Source of the DNA: JAZKHT01 sp040385245
Lineage (GTDB): Bacteria; Pseudomonadota; Alphaproteobacteria; Rhodobacterales; Rhodobacteraceae
DNA: 64,000 nucleotides
Reading direction: 5' to 3'
NCBI GenBank assembly: GCA_040385245.1
Contig: JAZKHT010000001.1
Coordinates: 830,639 to 894,638 of the forward strand
Part shown: positions 24,851 to 33,799 of the stretch, in pieces
Layout: each line of letters opens with the position of its first letter
Position numbering within the stretch: the stretch's first letter is position 1
Notes under the pieces: model-generated
What the model was told of the DNA's origin: nothing
Seen by the model: only the letters and a program-made list of their open reading frames with translations
Database searches by the model: none
Translations under genes and position numbers: made by a program

Positions 24851-27055
24851 TCAAGTTTCGGAGCCGTAGTACCCGGAGTAGCGATAGGCATTGTATCCTC
24901 CCACGCCTCGCGACGCTTGCACCTGGCTGAGCACACCCAGAAGATGCACGCCGGGTCGCATGTTTTCCTTGATCTGATGGACCGCCTCGCGGGCCTCTCC
25001 TTGCGTCGTTGTCGCATGGCGCACGACCTGCAAGACAACATCAGCCACTTGCGCCAGATAGCGTGTGTCCGCGACCGGCAGGAGCGGCGGTGAATCGATG
25101 ACGATTGCACCAAAGCTGCTGCGTGCAGCGGTGATGATTGTCTTGAAGCTCTGACTGCCAAGCATCTGATCCGTAGGCATGGTGCTGCGACCGCCAGCCA
25201 TCAGAATGGACAGCGAACTCAACGGGTCGGCAACCGTCACAATCGCACTGTCCTTACGTGCGTTGGCCGTGCCCAAAAGGGTCAGCAAACCTCCAGAGTC
25301 ATGTTCGAAACCCAACTGTCTTGCCAGCACCGGCTTTCGCAGATCCGCCTCGATGAGAAGCGTGTCCACTCCTGCGGCGGCGTAAGTGCGCGCCAAGGTC
25401 AATGCGGCCGTGGATTTGCCTTCGCCCGGCAGGGCTGAGCAGACCAAGATGACGCGCCCTGCGCCAGCAACCTTTGCCGCTTCCGGTGGTCGGGCCAGCT
25501 GTCCATCGCGCAAAGCAAGGTCAGTCGCGGCGCGCAGCTTTCGAAAGGTTTCGGCATAAGGTGACAGTGGCTCGGAAATCACCAGATCGGCGAGCACGAT
25601 GTTGTCGTCGGACCGAGGCATGCTCGGCACCGACACGGCGACGCGCGTCTGCAGCACGTTCTGCAACTGGCTCGCCGAGGTGATGCCGCCGATGTAATAC
25701 TCGTTCAGAAAGGCAAGGCCGACGCCAATTCCCAGCGCCGCAACAACGGCCAGTGCCAGGATCAATTTCTTGTTTGGGAAACTGGCCGAGGTCGGCGCAA
25801 GCGCCTCGGAAACCACGCGGGCATCGGCAATCTGCAGGTTGGCCAAGGCGCCGAAATCCTGCTCGCGTGACAAAAGGAGCTGGTACTGGTTGCGGGCGAC
25901 CGTGGCACTTTGTTGCAGATTGTAGAGGTCCGCGAGGGTATCGGAGGGGAGGTCTGCCTGAAGAAGGGCATCTCTAAGTGAATCTCGAGCCTGCGCTTCT
26001 TGTTGACCTTGCGCATTGATTTCACCGCGCAGCACACCGAGTGCCGCGTCAGATCGACTTGTCAGATCACCGTCTATGCCGGCCAAGGCCGCACGAAGAT
26101 CCACGGATTCTTGCGAGCCCTCGGCAGATTGCTGTAACTGTCTTTGCAACTCTTCTCGTTGGCCGGCCAATTCCGCCAGCGCCGCATCGCCCAGGCTGGC
26201 AGCAACGGTCTGCCAATCTTGCCTGGAAAGGGCCGTTTGCGCAGATTGAATGCGGCCCCGGCCCGAGGTCTGGAGGGCCTTGGCCTCTTCCAGTTGCCTC
26301 CGAAGGTCGGCCACGCCAGCGTTGCCGCTTTCGGCCTCCAACCGGGCGAGATTGGTTTCGATGAACCCGTTCAAGGCATCTTCAGAGGCCGCGAGTTCCG
26401 TTCGTGCACGGTCCAACTGCAGGCGAAGCACGTCGCGTGCGGCCAAGGTGGCATCGGTTTTCGCGCCGACCTGGCGTTCAATATAAACTTGCGCGGTGGT
26501 GTTGGCCAATTCGGCGGCCTTTGCCGGATCCTCGGAGGAAACCGACACTGCAATCAGGTAGGTCAGCCCGCGGCGCCGCACGTCCGTCGCCTCTTGAAGC
26601 TTTGTGATCGAGCTCGCAACAAGGTCAGCGCCGCTCGGCTCGGGCAACGGGGACATCCCCACCAACCGTCTCAGGCGGTTTCCGGACAGATCGATGCCGA
26701 TGGCCTGTCCAATCCGCTCGCGCAGGCCAAGACTGGGCCCAAACTCTGGGTCGCTCAGCAGCGCGGCACGCTCGATCACCGCGAGCGCTGTCGCCTGGGA
26801 TCGAAGGATCTCGACTTCGCTATCGACCTTGGAATTGACCACAGCACTCTGCAATCCATCTCCAGAGCTGGGGTCAAGGAGGTTGGAGCCGCGTGTTTCG
26901 ATCTGGAGCAGGGCGGAGGACTGATAGATCGGCGTTGCCGTCATCAAATACACGAAAGCCGCGCCGACAATCAGCGCTATCGTCAGGCCGATCAAGCGCT
27001 TCTGGCGCTGAAGCACGGCAATGATATCTCTCAGATCGATCTCGGTGGGCTGCAA
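24851..27055 (-). CDS. Polysaccharide co-polymerase and tyrosine autokinase (Wzc/ExoP-like)
   Basis: 734 residues. An N-terminal Wzz-type domain is flanked by membrane helices at about 20-40 and 430-450, with a long coiled-coil periplasmic part (200-400). The BY-kinase domain has Walker A PGEGKST (543-549), Walker A' LLIEADLRKP (566-575) and Walker B IVIDSPP (651-657). A C-terminal tyrosine cluster (Y721, Y724, Y726, Y729, Y730) is the autophosphorylation tail. Such proteins set chain length and gate export of Wzy-made polysaccharides. It follows the phosphatase gene by 62 bases in a shared minus-strand run. Confidence 0.93.
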   Translation of the reverse strand: MQPTEIDLRDIIAVLQRQKRLIGLTIALIVGAAFVYLMTATPIYQSSALLQIETRGSNLLDPSSGDGLQSAVVNSKVDSEVEILRSQATALAVIERAALLSDPEFGPSLGLRERIGQAIGIDLSGNRLRRLVGMSPLPEPSGADLVASSITKLQEATDVRRRGLTYLIAVSVSSEDPAKAAELANTTAQVYIERQVGAKTDATLAARDVLRLQLDRARTELAASEDALNGFIETNLARLEAESGNAGVADLRRQLEEAKALQTSGRGRIQSAQTALSRQDWQTVAASLGDAALAELAGQREELQRQLQQSAEGSQESVDLRAALAGIDGDLTSRSDAALGVLRGEINAQGQQEAQARDSLRDALLQADLPSDTLADLYNLQQSATVARNQYQLLLSREQDFGALANLQIADARVVSEALAPTSASFPNKKLILALAVVAALGIGVGLAFLNEYYIGGITSASQLQNVLQTRVAVSVPSMPRSDDNIVLADLVISEPLSPYAETFRKLRAATDLALRDGQLARPPEAAKVAGAGRVILVCSALPGEGKSTAALTLARTYAAAGVDTLLIEADLRKPVLARQLGFEHDSGGLLTLLGTANARKDSAIVTVADPLSSLSILMAGGRSTMPTDQMLGSQSFKTIITAARSSFGAIVIDSPPLLPVADTRYLAQVADVVLQVVRHATTTQGEAREAVHQIKENMRPGVHLLGVLSQVQASRGVGGYNAYRYSGYYGSET

Positions 27056-27117
27056 GGGGCGCGTCCTCGAAAGTATTAGGCGCCCGATTGGCGCAATTGG
27101 GTCACTAGGGCAAATCG

Positions 27118-27948
27118 TTAGACAAACTCGGGTGCAGCATCGTCGTCCCCACCACCGTTGGCAACCGAAAGAAAGACCGGCTCATCCTTTGCGTGCAACC
27201 GGACGGCGGTTAGCCGTGCCGTACGCCAAGCGCCGGTGTCGATGGAAATCCGAATGGCTGTTGCGACCGGGTCCGCAACCACCGTGTGGCCGTGAACGAC
27301 CGTCAAGCCTGGTGGTGCCGCTGCGGGCGGCTCACCCCACAAGAGCGTCTGAAATGTCTGGGCGTCCAGGGCCCGTCCCGCATCCACTGAGGCATGAACC
27401 AACACATAATTGCCCACGATCATGCCCGCCGGAAATCCGCGCAGATACTCCAGATGGGCACGCGGAACATGCGCCTCGATGAGTTGACGCAGTTTGCGTT
27501 CCGACAGTCGGGACGCGGTCTCTGGATCCAGAGCAAGCCCATATGACATCAGGGTCTCACAGCCTCCGAATTCCAGCCATCTGAAGTCTTGCTTCGGAGA
27601 CGCAAAAAACCGCAGCATCATTTCTTCGTGGTTGCCGAGCAGGCAAATCCGCGTCAGGCCTTTCGGCGGTGCGGCAGTCAGGTGATCCAAGAGTTCCGCC
27701 GTTTGCGGGCCTCGGTCGACGACATCGCCGAGGAGGACAATCGAACACGGCTCGGCGTTCGATTTGGCCTGAGCATAAATCGCCCGTTCCAACCGCTTAT
27801 ACAGCGTCGCGCACCCGTGTATGTCGCCGACAGCCCAGACGGGGCCGTCGTCGACGGAGCGGAGCAGTACCGCTGCGGCAGTCGGACGGTTCAAGGCGGC
27901 TCCACCCCGGACGATCCGTTTGGACAGAGCTTTGAAATAGGCCCTCAT
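27118..27948 (-). CDS. Metallophosphoesterase (PPP-type protein phosphatase)
   Basis: 276 residues with all core metal motifs: GDIHGC, GDVVDRGP, GNHEEM, a later histidine in VLVHASVDAG, and VHGHTVV. These define the calcineurin-like PPP family, usually serine/threonine (sometimes tyrosine) protein phosphatases. It lies between the polymerase and the Wzc autokinase and overlaps the former by 4 bases. It is therefore a candidate for reversing Wzc phosphorylation, although classical Wzb partners are of a different fold. That role is inferred from position. Confidence 0.87.
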   Translation of the reverse strand: MRAYFKALSKRIVRGGAALNRPTAAAVLLRSVDDGPVWAVGDIHGCATLYKRLERAIYAQAKSNAEPCSIVLLGDVVDRGPQTAELLDHLTAAPPKGLTRICLLGNHEEMMLRFFASPKQDFRWLEFGGCETLMSYGLALDPETASRLSERKLRQLIEAHVPRAHLEYLRGFPAGMIVGNYVLVHASVDAGRALDAQTFQTLLWGEPPAAAPPGLTVVHGHTVVADPVATAIRISIDTGAWRTARLTAVRLHAKDEPVFLSVANGGGDDDAAPEFV

Positions 27949-29393
27949 TTCTGCGCATTCCGGGGAGGGCGCGTCCCAAGAGGCTCGGTCGCGATCGCCA
28001 TGCCGATCAAGGCAAGCAACAAGATCACATTCGCGGGAATCTCGAGGCTGAAGTCACCGAGGGAATGCACTGCGCCCAAGGTAAGCGCACCGAACGCGGC
28101 CGCAGGAACGGCTGGGTTTGCCGTAGACCGGATCACTTTGCGCAGGACGAGGGCCGCAGCGATCGCCAGCGTCAGGAGGGGGATGCTGCCAATGATGACG
28201 CCCAGTTCGGACCACAGCATCAGATAGCTGTTGTGCGCGAGATCGACCTCCCGTTCTGACACCAGAGGCGGGGCCCGGAACAGCTCAAAGGCCGGTGCAA
28301 AAGCATCAAACCCGAAGCCGGTCCAGGGGCGCGTTGCAATCATGCCAAGCACTTGGCGATAGATGTCTTGCCGCGTCGCGGCTTCGTTTTCCACAAAGAC
28401 CATGCGCTCGATCAGGCCGCTGCCAACAACGCCAAAACCGATCACACCCAGCACGGCTATCAAGCCCAGGCCTTCGATTGCGGCGCGTCGAACGCCGACA
28501 CCTCCTTTTGCACGCATGATTAGGAAGGTCATGATCGATCCTATCAAGGATGCGAATGTACCAAGCCGGGACTGCGTGGACAGAAGGGCGAACAGAACGA
28601 TGCAGAGCAATCCACCGAGAAGCAATCCTTCGAGACGTGCTTCTGAAAAATACCCGGACTGCCCGGAGGAACGGCCGCGCGCACGCTGCATCAGCAGAGC
28701 GATACCAAGCACCAGACCGAAGCCCAGAAACGTCGCATAGGAGTTGCGGTTGACGAATGTGCCGGTGGCGACACCCAAGTAGGACCGCTTTTCTCCCCAG
28801 ATCGCGATATCACCCAAGAGGTTCAGGGCAATCAATCCCCAGGCTGCATGGGCCACGACGCCGAAGAAAAGGATCCAAGTGAGTTTCTCGATCCGTTTGG
28901 GTCTGGTTGATATCTCGATGACCAACCCGACAAATGTCAGGTAGACTATCGCCCGCAGAGCACCGAGAAGACTTGCATCCGGCTGGAGAGAAATTGTGAG
29001 CGGGCGTTGGTCCGATGGCACCGCCGCTGGCAAGGCCAAGAGAGCCTCGGGCAAACGACCCGCAATCGGGATCGACTGCAGCACGGCGTAGGCTGGAACC
29101 ATCGCAGCCAAGGTCAGCAGAAAGCGAAACTGTGTCATCTGAAGTGGACGCTGGGGGGCCAGTCTTGCGCCCATGATTAGGTAGTAGGACGCGATCAACC
29201 CGACCATAAGTCCAAAGGTCAGCCACCAAAACGGCCGATTGCTTCCCAAAGGTACCGCAGAAAGAAACACCACGACGCCCAGGAGCCACGCCACGGAATC
29301 GTTCAGCCGGGTATAGGGGTGAGCCGAACCGATGCGGCCGCGAGCGAACCCGTCATGGCCTCTCGGAGAGGCCTTCGGTCGAAATCCGGTCAC
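27945..29393 (-). CDS. O-antigen ligase / Wzy-like polymerase
   Basis: 482 residues with about ten to twelve membrane helices. A large loop near the C-terminal half carries the Wzy_C landmarks TRPWTGFGFDAF and HNSYLMLWSELGVIG-like (DLAHNSYLMLWSELGVIIG). Such proteins polymerise or ligate lipid-linked glycans on the periplasmic side. It is the second gene of the run 30070-24851 and overlaps the phosphatase gene by 4 bases. The window holds a second candidate polymerase at 33796-35118; which one acts on which polymer is open. Confidence 0.88.
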   Translation of the reverse strand: MTGFRPKASPRGHDGFARGRIGSAHPYTRLNDSVAWLLGVVVFLSAVPLGSNRPFWWLTFGLMVGLIASYYLIMGARLAPQRPLQMTQFRFLLTLAAMVPAYAVLQSIPIAGRLPEALLALPAAVPSDQRPLTISLQPDASLLGALRAIVYLTFVGLVIEISTRPKRIEKLTWILFFGVVAHAAWGLIALNLLGDIAIWGEKRSYLGVATGTFVNRNSYATFLGFGLVLGIALLMQRARGRSSGQSGYFSEARLEGLLLGGLLCIVLFALLSTQSRLGTFASLIGSIMTFLIMRAKGGVGVRRAAIEGLGLIAVLGVIGFGVVGSGLIERMVFVENEAATRQDIYRQVLGMIATRPWTGFGFDAFAPAFELFRAPPLVSEREVDLAHNSYLMLWSELGVIIGSIPLLTLAIAAALVLRKVIRSTANPAVPAAAFGALTLGAVHSLGDFSLEIPANVILLLALIGMAIATEPLGTRPPRNAQK

Positions 29394-29395
29394 CC

Positions 29396-30070
29396 TCAGC
29401 GCTCCACAGCCGGATGGGACGGCAGCGCCACTGCGGAGCGTTTCAGCAGAGCAAGAAAGGCCCGTTGGTCGGGCTCTGGAACCGTCGCGAGCACCTCTGC
29501 GATCCCGGAGCGGTTATCCGCGCGGTCAAGATAGACTGCCGACAGCCAGGATCGCCCCCAGGTCGTGGACAGCAGCAGGGCCATGTCTGCCTGTGTGGCC
29601 AAACGCGCATCGCTGCTCAGTGTGTCGAAATGGTCGAGCCCAGCCTCGATACGCAGCTTCACCTGCATGGCTTCGAGCGGAGCGATGGCCTGAGCAAGCG
29701 CAAGCTGCCTGCTGCGGACGTCTGGATCGACCGTTCCCTGCATCAACACGAGCTGCGCGAGGCCAGCGGTGGGCGCTCGCGTCAGGATGGCCTCTGCCAA
29801 AGTCGAGCAAGACTCCTGGACGCGCTGCATGGATGCCTCAGGCAGCAGGCGGAAACTGACACTCGAGTGCACCGCCAAACAGGCCGAAAGCGCTTCTTTT
29901 TGCGCACGCCAACTCGAGACAGCGCCCATCGAGGGACCCCCCTTCGTGAGGACCTCAATTTGAACCTGAACCGGTGAGCGGTAGAAAATGGCACTTCTAT
30001 ATTCTGTTGCCATCAAACTTCCACAAAGCACGGTCAAGCTGAGGGTCGTGACTAGAAGGGCGAATCGCAC
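29396..30070 (-). CDS. Hypothetical exported or anchored protein of the EPS run
   Basis: 224 residues with an N-terminal hydrophobic segment (LLVTTLSLTVLCGSLMATEY) that acts as a signal or anchor; the rest is periplasmic and helical. No family recognised. It is the first gene of the run with the polymerase (2-base gap), phosphatase and Wzc, which makes an accessory role in polysaccharide assembly likely. Two cysteines (about 64 and 87) could form a disulphide. Confidence 0.75.
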   Translation of the reverse strand: MRFALLVTTLSLTVLCGSLMATEYRSAIFYRSPVQVQIEVLTKGGPSMGAVSSWRAQKEALSACLAVHSSVSFRLLPEASMQRVQESCSTLAEAILTRAPTAGLAQLVLMQGTVDPDVRSRQLALAQAIAPLEAMQVKLRIEAGLDHFDTLSSDARLATQADMALLLSTTWGRSWLSAVYLDRADNRSGIAEVLATVPEPDQRAFLALLKRSAVALPSHPAVER

Positions 30071-30313
30071 GGGTTCTCCATCCTATTGATAAGCCTCGCA
30101 TTCCGATCAGGGATAGCGAGCAATTTTGGCATGACTGCGACCGTCGGGGGAAAAAGATCACGTTCTGCCCACATATTCACCATTTCATCCTGACACTACC
30201 TATAGTTTGCACCGGGAGTGCCACAAGATGGCAAATTTGCGAGATATTGCCTTCCCAACACCTACTCAAACGTGTATCCGATAATTCAAGCTACCAAAAT
30301 GGGAGTTTTACCG

Positions 30314-30730
30314 GTGAAACACATTGCCATTACTGCATTCATTTTCAGCCAGATAGTTGTCGTCGGGCAGGCGAGCGCGCAAACGGCAGCGTTCAACAGC
30401 ACGGCTGTGTCTGCTGCCTGTTCCCGGTCCGCCGCTGGCTGCGGACCCGTTGTTGCCGCTCAGATCAACACCATGAAATCTGCTGGCCTGGATGCTGCGG
30501 CGCTGAACGAACAATTGGCTCTGATTGCGGTGGCGGTGATTTCTGCAATTCAAGGGGCGTCGCCGCGGGTAGCCGCTGCTTATGGCGAAATACTAGGGGC
30601 CATTGCTGGCAACTCGACCGACGCCATTCAAGCCGCGGCCTTGCGAGCGATCGGACTTGAAGTTGCTCAAGGGCGGGTGCCGGCCGTATCCGCCGTAGCC
30701 CAAAGCCTGGGGCCGATCAGCGACAACTGA
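30314..30730 (+). CDS. Small secreted alanine-rich protein, unknown function
   Basis: About 138 residues from the GTG at 30314, chosen because GGGAG lies 8 bases upstream; an in-frame ATG is at 30299. A clear signal peptide (HIAITAFIFSQIVVVGQASAQ) is followed by a small helical domain rich in Ala, with two cysteines (SAACSRSAAGCGP) that may form a disulphide. No family recognised. It stands alone between the divergent Wzc run and the ExoY-like gene. Confidence 0.7.
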   Translation: MKHIAITAFIFSQIVVVGQASAQTAAFNSTAVSAACSRSAAGCGPVVAAQINTMKSAGLDAAALNEQLALIAVAVISAIQGASPRVAAAYGEILGAIAGNSTDAIQAAALRAIGLEVAQGRVPAVSAVAQSLGPISDN

Positions 30731-30925
30731 GGAGCCGGCAGATTTGGACCGGCCGAACCGCCGGGCTGTTCTTCCCACATCCTAACCGGGGCAGGGTGCC
30801 AGATCCTGCTCCTTATTCAAAAGATGATCGCCCCGGCGTGTCCGTAATGTTGACTGAAGAGTGGCAAGTTTTCCAGAAACGCAACGTCGATCTGCACGTG
30901 TAAACTGCCGTTCAAGGATTGATCT

Positions 30926-31612
30926 ATGCAGCATTTTCCAAGCCTTGAGGATCAGACTGCGAAAATCGCAGTTGAGACAAGCCCTGCCGTGAGATCTGGC
31001 GGTTGGTATGTAACCTACTTTAAGCGTGTGCTGGACCTCTCGATCGTCATTTTTACGCTACCATTTACGCTACCAATCATATTCAGCTTCTGGATGCTTG
31101 TTCGTCGCGATGGGGGCCCCGGATTTTTTGGGCATCTACGCGTCGGGCGAGACGGTAAAACGTTCAAATGCTGGAAACTCAGAAGCATGCACGTGAAGGC
31201 GGAAGAACGGCTCGAAGAGCTTTTGCGAACTGACACAGCTGCGGTTAAGGAATGGGCAGAAAGCCAGAAACTCTCGAACGACCCGCGCGTGACGAAAATG
31301 GGGGCTCTGTTAAGGAAGAGCAGCATTGATGAATTGCCGCAGATTTGGAATGTTCTGGTGGGCGAGATGAGTATTGTTGGACCAAGACCTGTGACGTATG
31401 CTGAACTGAGACGGTACGGATCACGTGATTGGGCTTACCTTTCAGTTTTACCTGGAATTACCGGCCAGTGGCAGGTGAGTGGTCGTAACAGCATAGGATA
31501 TGAACAGAGAGTGAGCTTGGACGTTGAATATCGAAAAACGATCAGTCTTTCAAATGACTTAATTATTTTTATTCGCACCTTTCGTGAAGTTTTGAGGCGT
31601 ACTGGATGCTGA
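30926..31612 (+). CDS. Undecaprenyl-phosphate sugar-1-phosphate transferase (ExoY/WbaP-like)
   Basis: 228 residues. One membrane helix (about 30-55, LDLSIVIFTLPFTLPIIFSFWM) is followed by the bacterial sugar transferase domain: RVGRDGKTFKCWKLRSM, DPRVTKMGALLRKSSIDELPQ, GEMSIVGPRP and LPGITGQWQVSGRN. It starts repeat-unit synthesis by placing a sugar phosphate on the lipid carrier. The length fits the short ExoY type without the WbaP N-terminal extension. It is convergent with the minus-strand glycosyltransferase run (4-base gap). Confidence 0.93.
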   Translation: MQHFPSLEDQTAKIAVETSPAVRSGGWYVTYFKRVLDLSIVIFTLPFTLPIIFSFWMLVRRDGGPGFFGHLRVGRDGKTFKCWKLRSMHVKAEERLEELLRTDTAAVKEWAESQKLSNDPRVTKMGALLRKSSIDELPQIWNVLVGEMSIVGPRPVTYAELRRYGSRDWAYLSVLPGITGQWQVSGRNSIGYEQRVSLDVEYRKTISLSNDLIIFIRTFREVLRRTGC

Positions 31613-31616
31613 CTTA

Positions 31617-32645
31617 CTATTCTGCACGTTCCGGCATCAGACCCCACGACTGACCTGCGGCGCTTGCCAGCGCGCCCAGCAGTGTATCTCCAAACACCTC
31701 CCACGACATACGCTTTTGCATCTCCTGCTTTAGGACGGTGATTTCCTCGACAATGGCGCCAAAGTTCTGGCGGATTGCGACGATTGTGTTTTCAATTTCA
31801 GAGGTCTCTCGAATGATTCTTAGGCAGGATCGTGGTGCACAGTCCGGCGGAAAGTCAGCAGAGAGATCGATAAAGCTGATCAGCGCCGTATTCTGACTAA
31901 TCAGATCAGCGCTCTTGAGCTTGAACCCCGATCGGAATCTGTCGGTGATGACCGCAACCCGCAAGGTTGCATCGTCGCGGAGATCATCTTCGGATCCGAA
32001 CGCAAACCGTGGTTCCGAGGGTCGAGACTCAGCAAGAAACCTGTCAAAGTCCCGCTGCTTTAGGCCCCAAGCCGTGGTGCCATTGAGGATGATCCGGTCA
32101 AGGTGAAGGCGTTCAGGACGAGTCTCATAGACACTACGGATCCCTGGCGGACATGCTACTACATTATCCCATCCATCATTGACGAGCGCGTCGTGTTCGC
32201 GGTGCGACAAAACCATTACGGTAGTCCTAGGCCGTGTCAGGACTTGACACTCGACGCGACCCGCGCCTGCGCGAAACCATCCACGCTTCCCCAAATCCCC
32301 GTCTGATTTGCTGACCAGGTTGTGCATCAGGACGCAGGCAGGCGTGGTGATACTGGCCTGCAAAAACGGCTGCATGAGCGCTTCGTGCGAAATGACCAAC
32401 GCGTCGACGGACTGCGCGAAAGTGGCAATCCGATTTGCATTGACTACTTGTGAATAAGTCTCCAGCGCAGGATGACTGCGACGGAGCAGCGTTCTTCCGA
32501 TGGCTGCGGAACTTAGGTCCCGGTCCAGTTCGAGGGTCTGCAACTCCACCCTTGCGGACAGGAACTTTTTCATCCTGTCGTCGAGGATGCGATCCCCCCC
32601 CTGGTAACCCTGTTCATAGCATCGCGTGATGAGACCGATTCTCAC
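31617..32645 (-). CDS. Putative glycosyltransferase-like protein
   Basis: 342 residues from the GTG at 32645, whose overlap with the upstream stop (GTGA) favours it over the long frame start at 32747. The N-terminus VRIGLITRCYEQGYQGGDRI looks like the first strand and helix of a GT-B fold. HNLVSKSDGDLG and VMVLSHREHDAL fit the middle of such a fold, but the EX7E signature is not clear. It is last in the run wzx - sulfotransferase - polymerase - GT. A glycosyltransferase or pyruvyltransferase-type enzyme is possible; the call rests mainly on context. Confidence 0.6.
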   Translation of the reverse strand: MRIGLITRCYEQGYQGGDRILDDRMKKFLSARVELQTLELDRDLSSAAIGRTLLRRSHPALETYSQVVNANRIATFAQSVDALVISHEALMQPFLQASITTPACVLMHNLVSKSDGDLGKRGWFRAGAGRVECQVLTRPRTTVMVLSHREHDALVNDGWDNVVACPPGIRSVYETRPERLHLDRIILNGTTAWGLKQRDFDRFLAESRPSEPRFAFGSEDDLRDDATLRVAVITDRFRSGFKLKSADLISQNTALISFIDLSADFPPDCAPRSCLRIIRETSEIENTIVAIRQNFGAIVEEITVLKQEMQKRMSWEVFGDTLLGALASAAGQSWGLMPERAE

Positions 32646-33799
32646 GACGCAACTCCGTTCCCGAACATCCCGTCCAGCAAGACATGCAAGACATTCTGCT
32701 GACTGTGCCGAGTCATGAGTGACGGGTCTGCGGGCAGTATCTCCCATGGTTCCGCCAAGGCTACGCTCAGGGATGCCACATCGGTGCAGTCTACAGTGCG
32801 ACCTAGCTGATACTTTTGCGCCTGATAGCCCACAAGACCCGTGTTCTGGGTGAGCAGCGGCTTACCAGCCGCGCAGGCCCAGAAGACAACACCAGAGGAA
32901 CCGACATGGTTCTGATATGGCGCAAGTATCAGATCTGCGTTGACGATCTCTTGTGCGAGGGTCGCGTCATCGACGAACTGATCATGGAGTTCGATCAGCG
33001 CGCGCGGTCTAGCGGTACTCAGGTTTTCCAGCGTTGCCTGGAACCTCGGTCTCTCCTCGTTGCCAAGGAGACCGACGAGCCGCAGAACCCGGCCATCAAG
33101 CCAGTCATCGCTTTGCCGGGCCCAGGCATCAACGATCTCGAATAGACCTTTGCGTGCGGTGAGGGCACCAAAAAGCAGGGCGACGGCGCGTCCATCCGGA
33201 CGTTGGATCGGCCGACAGGCAGCGAGCAGGGACACATCCGGCGCAGCGTCAGGCAGAAAATGGAGCGTGCCGGTTAAGCGACCGACGCAGCTGACTGGCG
33301 CAACCTCATCGAAGGTGAATAGGCGCCCTAGGGACGGACCGCGGGCCAGCGCGTAAGTGGCCCAGCGGCGCGCCGTATCAAAACTTGACCGCAGTCCCGG
33401 GCGCAGGCCGTGGCGGTTCGGCGGACGGAAAACGATACCGCTAATCCTGGCTTCACCCGCGCCGCGCCCACGTGCTAGGGCAGCTCCAACTACGGCGTGA
33501 TCGAAGAAGGGCAGAAAAACAGCCCCGCCGGTATCGGCACCCAGCCTGCAGGCCTCTGCCCACTGCGCCCGACCACGTGCCAGCAGCCCCCCTTCCCGCA
33601 ACTCGAAGAGGGAAGCTTTCGGCAGGGCAGTCAGTTCGATCCGGGAGTCGAGCGAGCCAAGCCGATCGACCAGTGCTGGATCGGTCACCAGCTGGACCCG
33701 GCTGATCCGCGGATCCCGGAGCGCCCCAGACGTCACAAGCTCTGCGAAGAAGGCGCAATGACCATCGATCAGGGGCTCGAAGTAAGTAAAGGCGGTCAT
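32642..33799 (-). CDS. GT-B glycosyltransferase (GT4-like)
   Basis: 385 residues. The C-terminal half has the pattern of GT4 enzymes: VALLFGALTARKGLFEIVDAW (nucleotide-sugar strand), then DADLILAPYQNHVGSSGVVFWACAAGKPLL, the acidic/glycine donor-binding segment. The N-terminal half is diverged (TYFEPLIDGHCAFFAEL). It overlaps its neighbours by 4 bases on both sides (ATGA/GTGA), so it belongs to a tightly coupled run. Donor sugar unknown. Confidence 0.78.
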   Translation of the reverse strand: MTAFTYFEPLIDGHCAFFAELVTSGALRDPRISRVQLVTDPALVDRLGSLDSRIELTALPKASLFELREGGLLARGRAQWAEACRLGADTGGAVFLPFFDHAVVGAALARGRGAGEARISGIVFRPPNRHGLRPGLRSSFDTARRWATYALARGPSLGRLFTFDEVAPVSCVGRLTGTLHFLPDAAPDVSLLAACRPIQRPDGRAVALLFGALTARKGLFEIVDAWARQSDDWLDGRVLRLVGLLGNEERPRFQATLENLSTARPRALIELHDQFVDDATLAQEIVNADLILAPYQNHVGSSGVVFWACAAGKPLLTQNTGLVGYQAQKYQLGRTVDCTDVASLSVALAEPWEILPADPSLMTRHSQQNVLHVLLDGMFGNGVAS

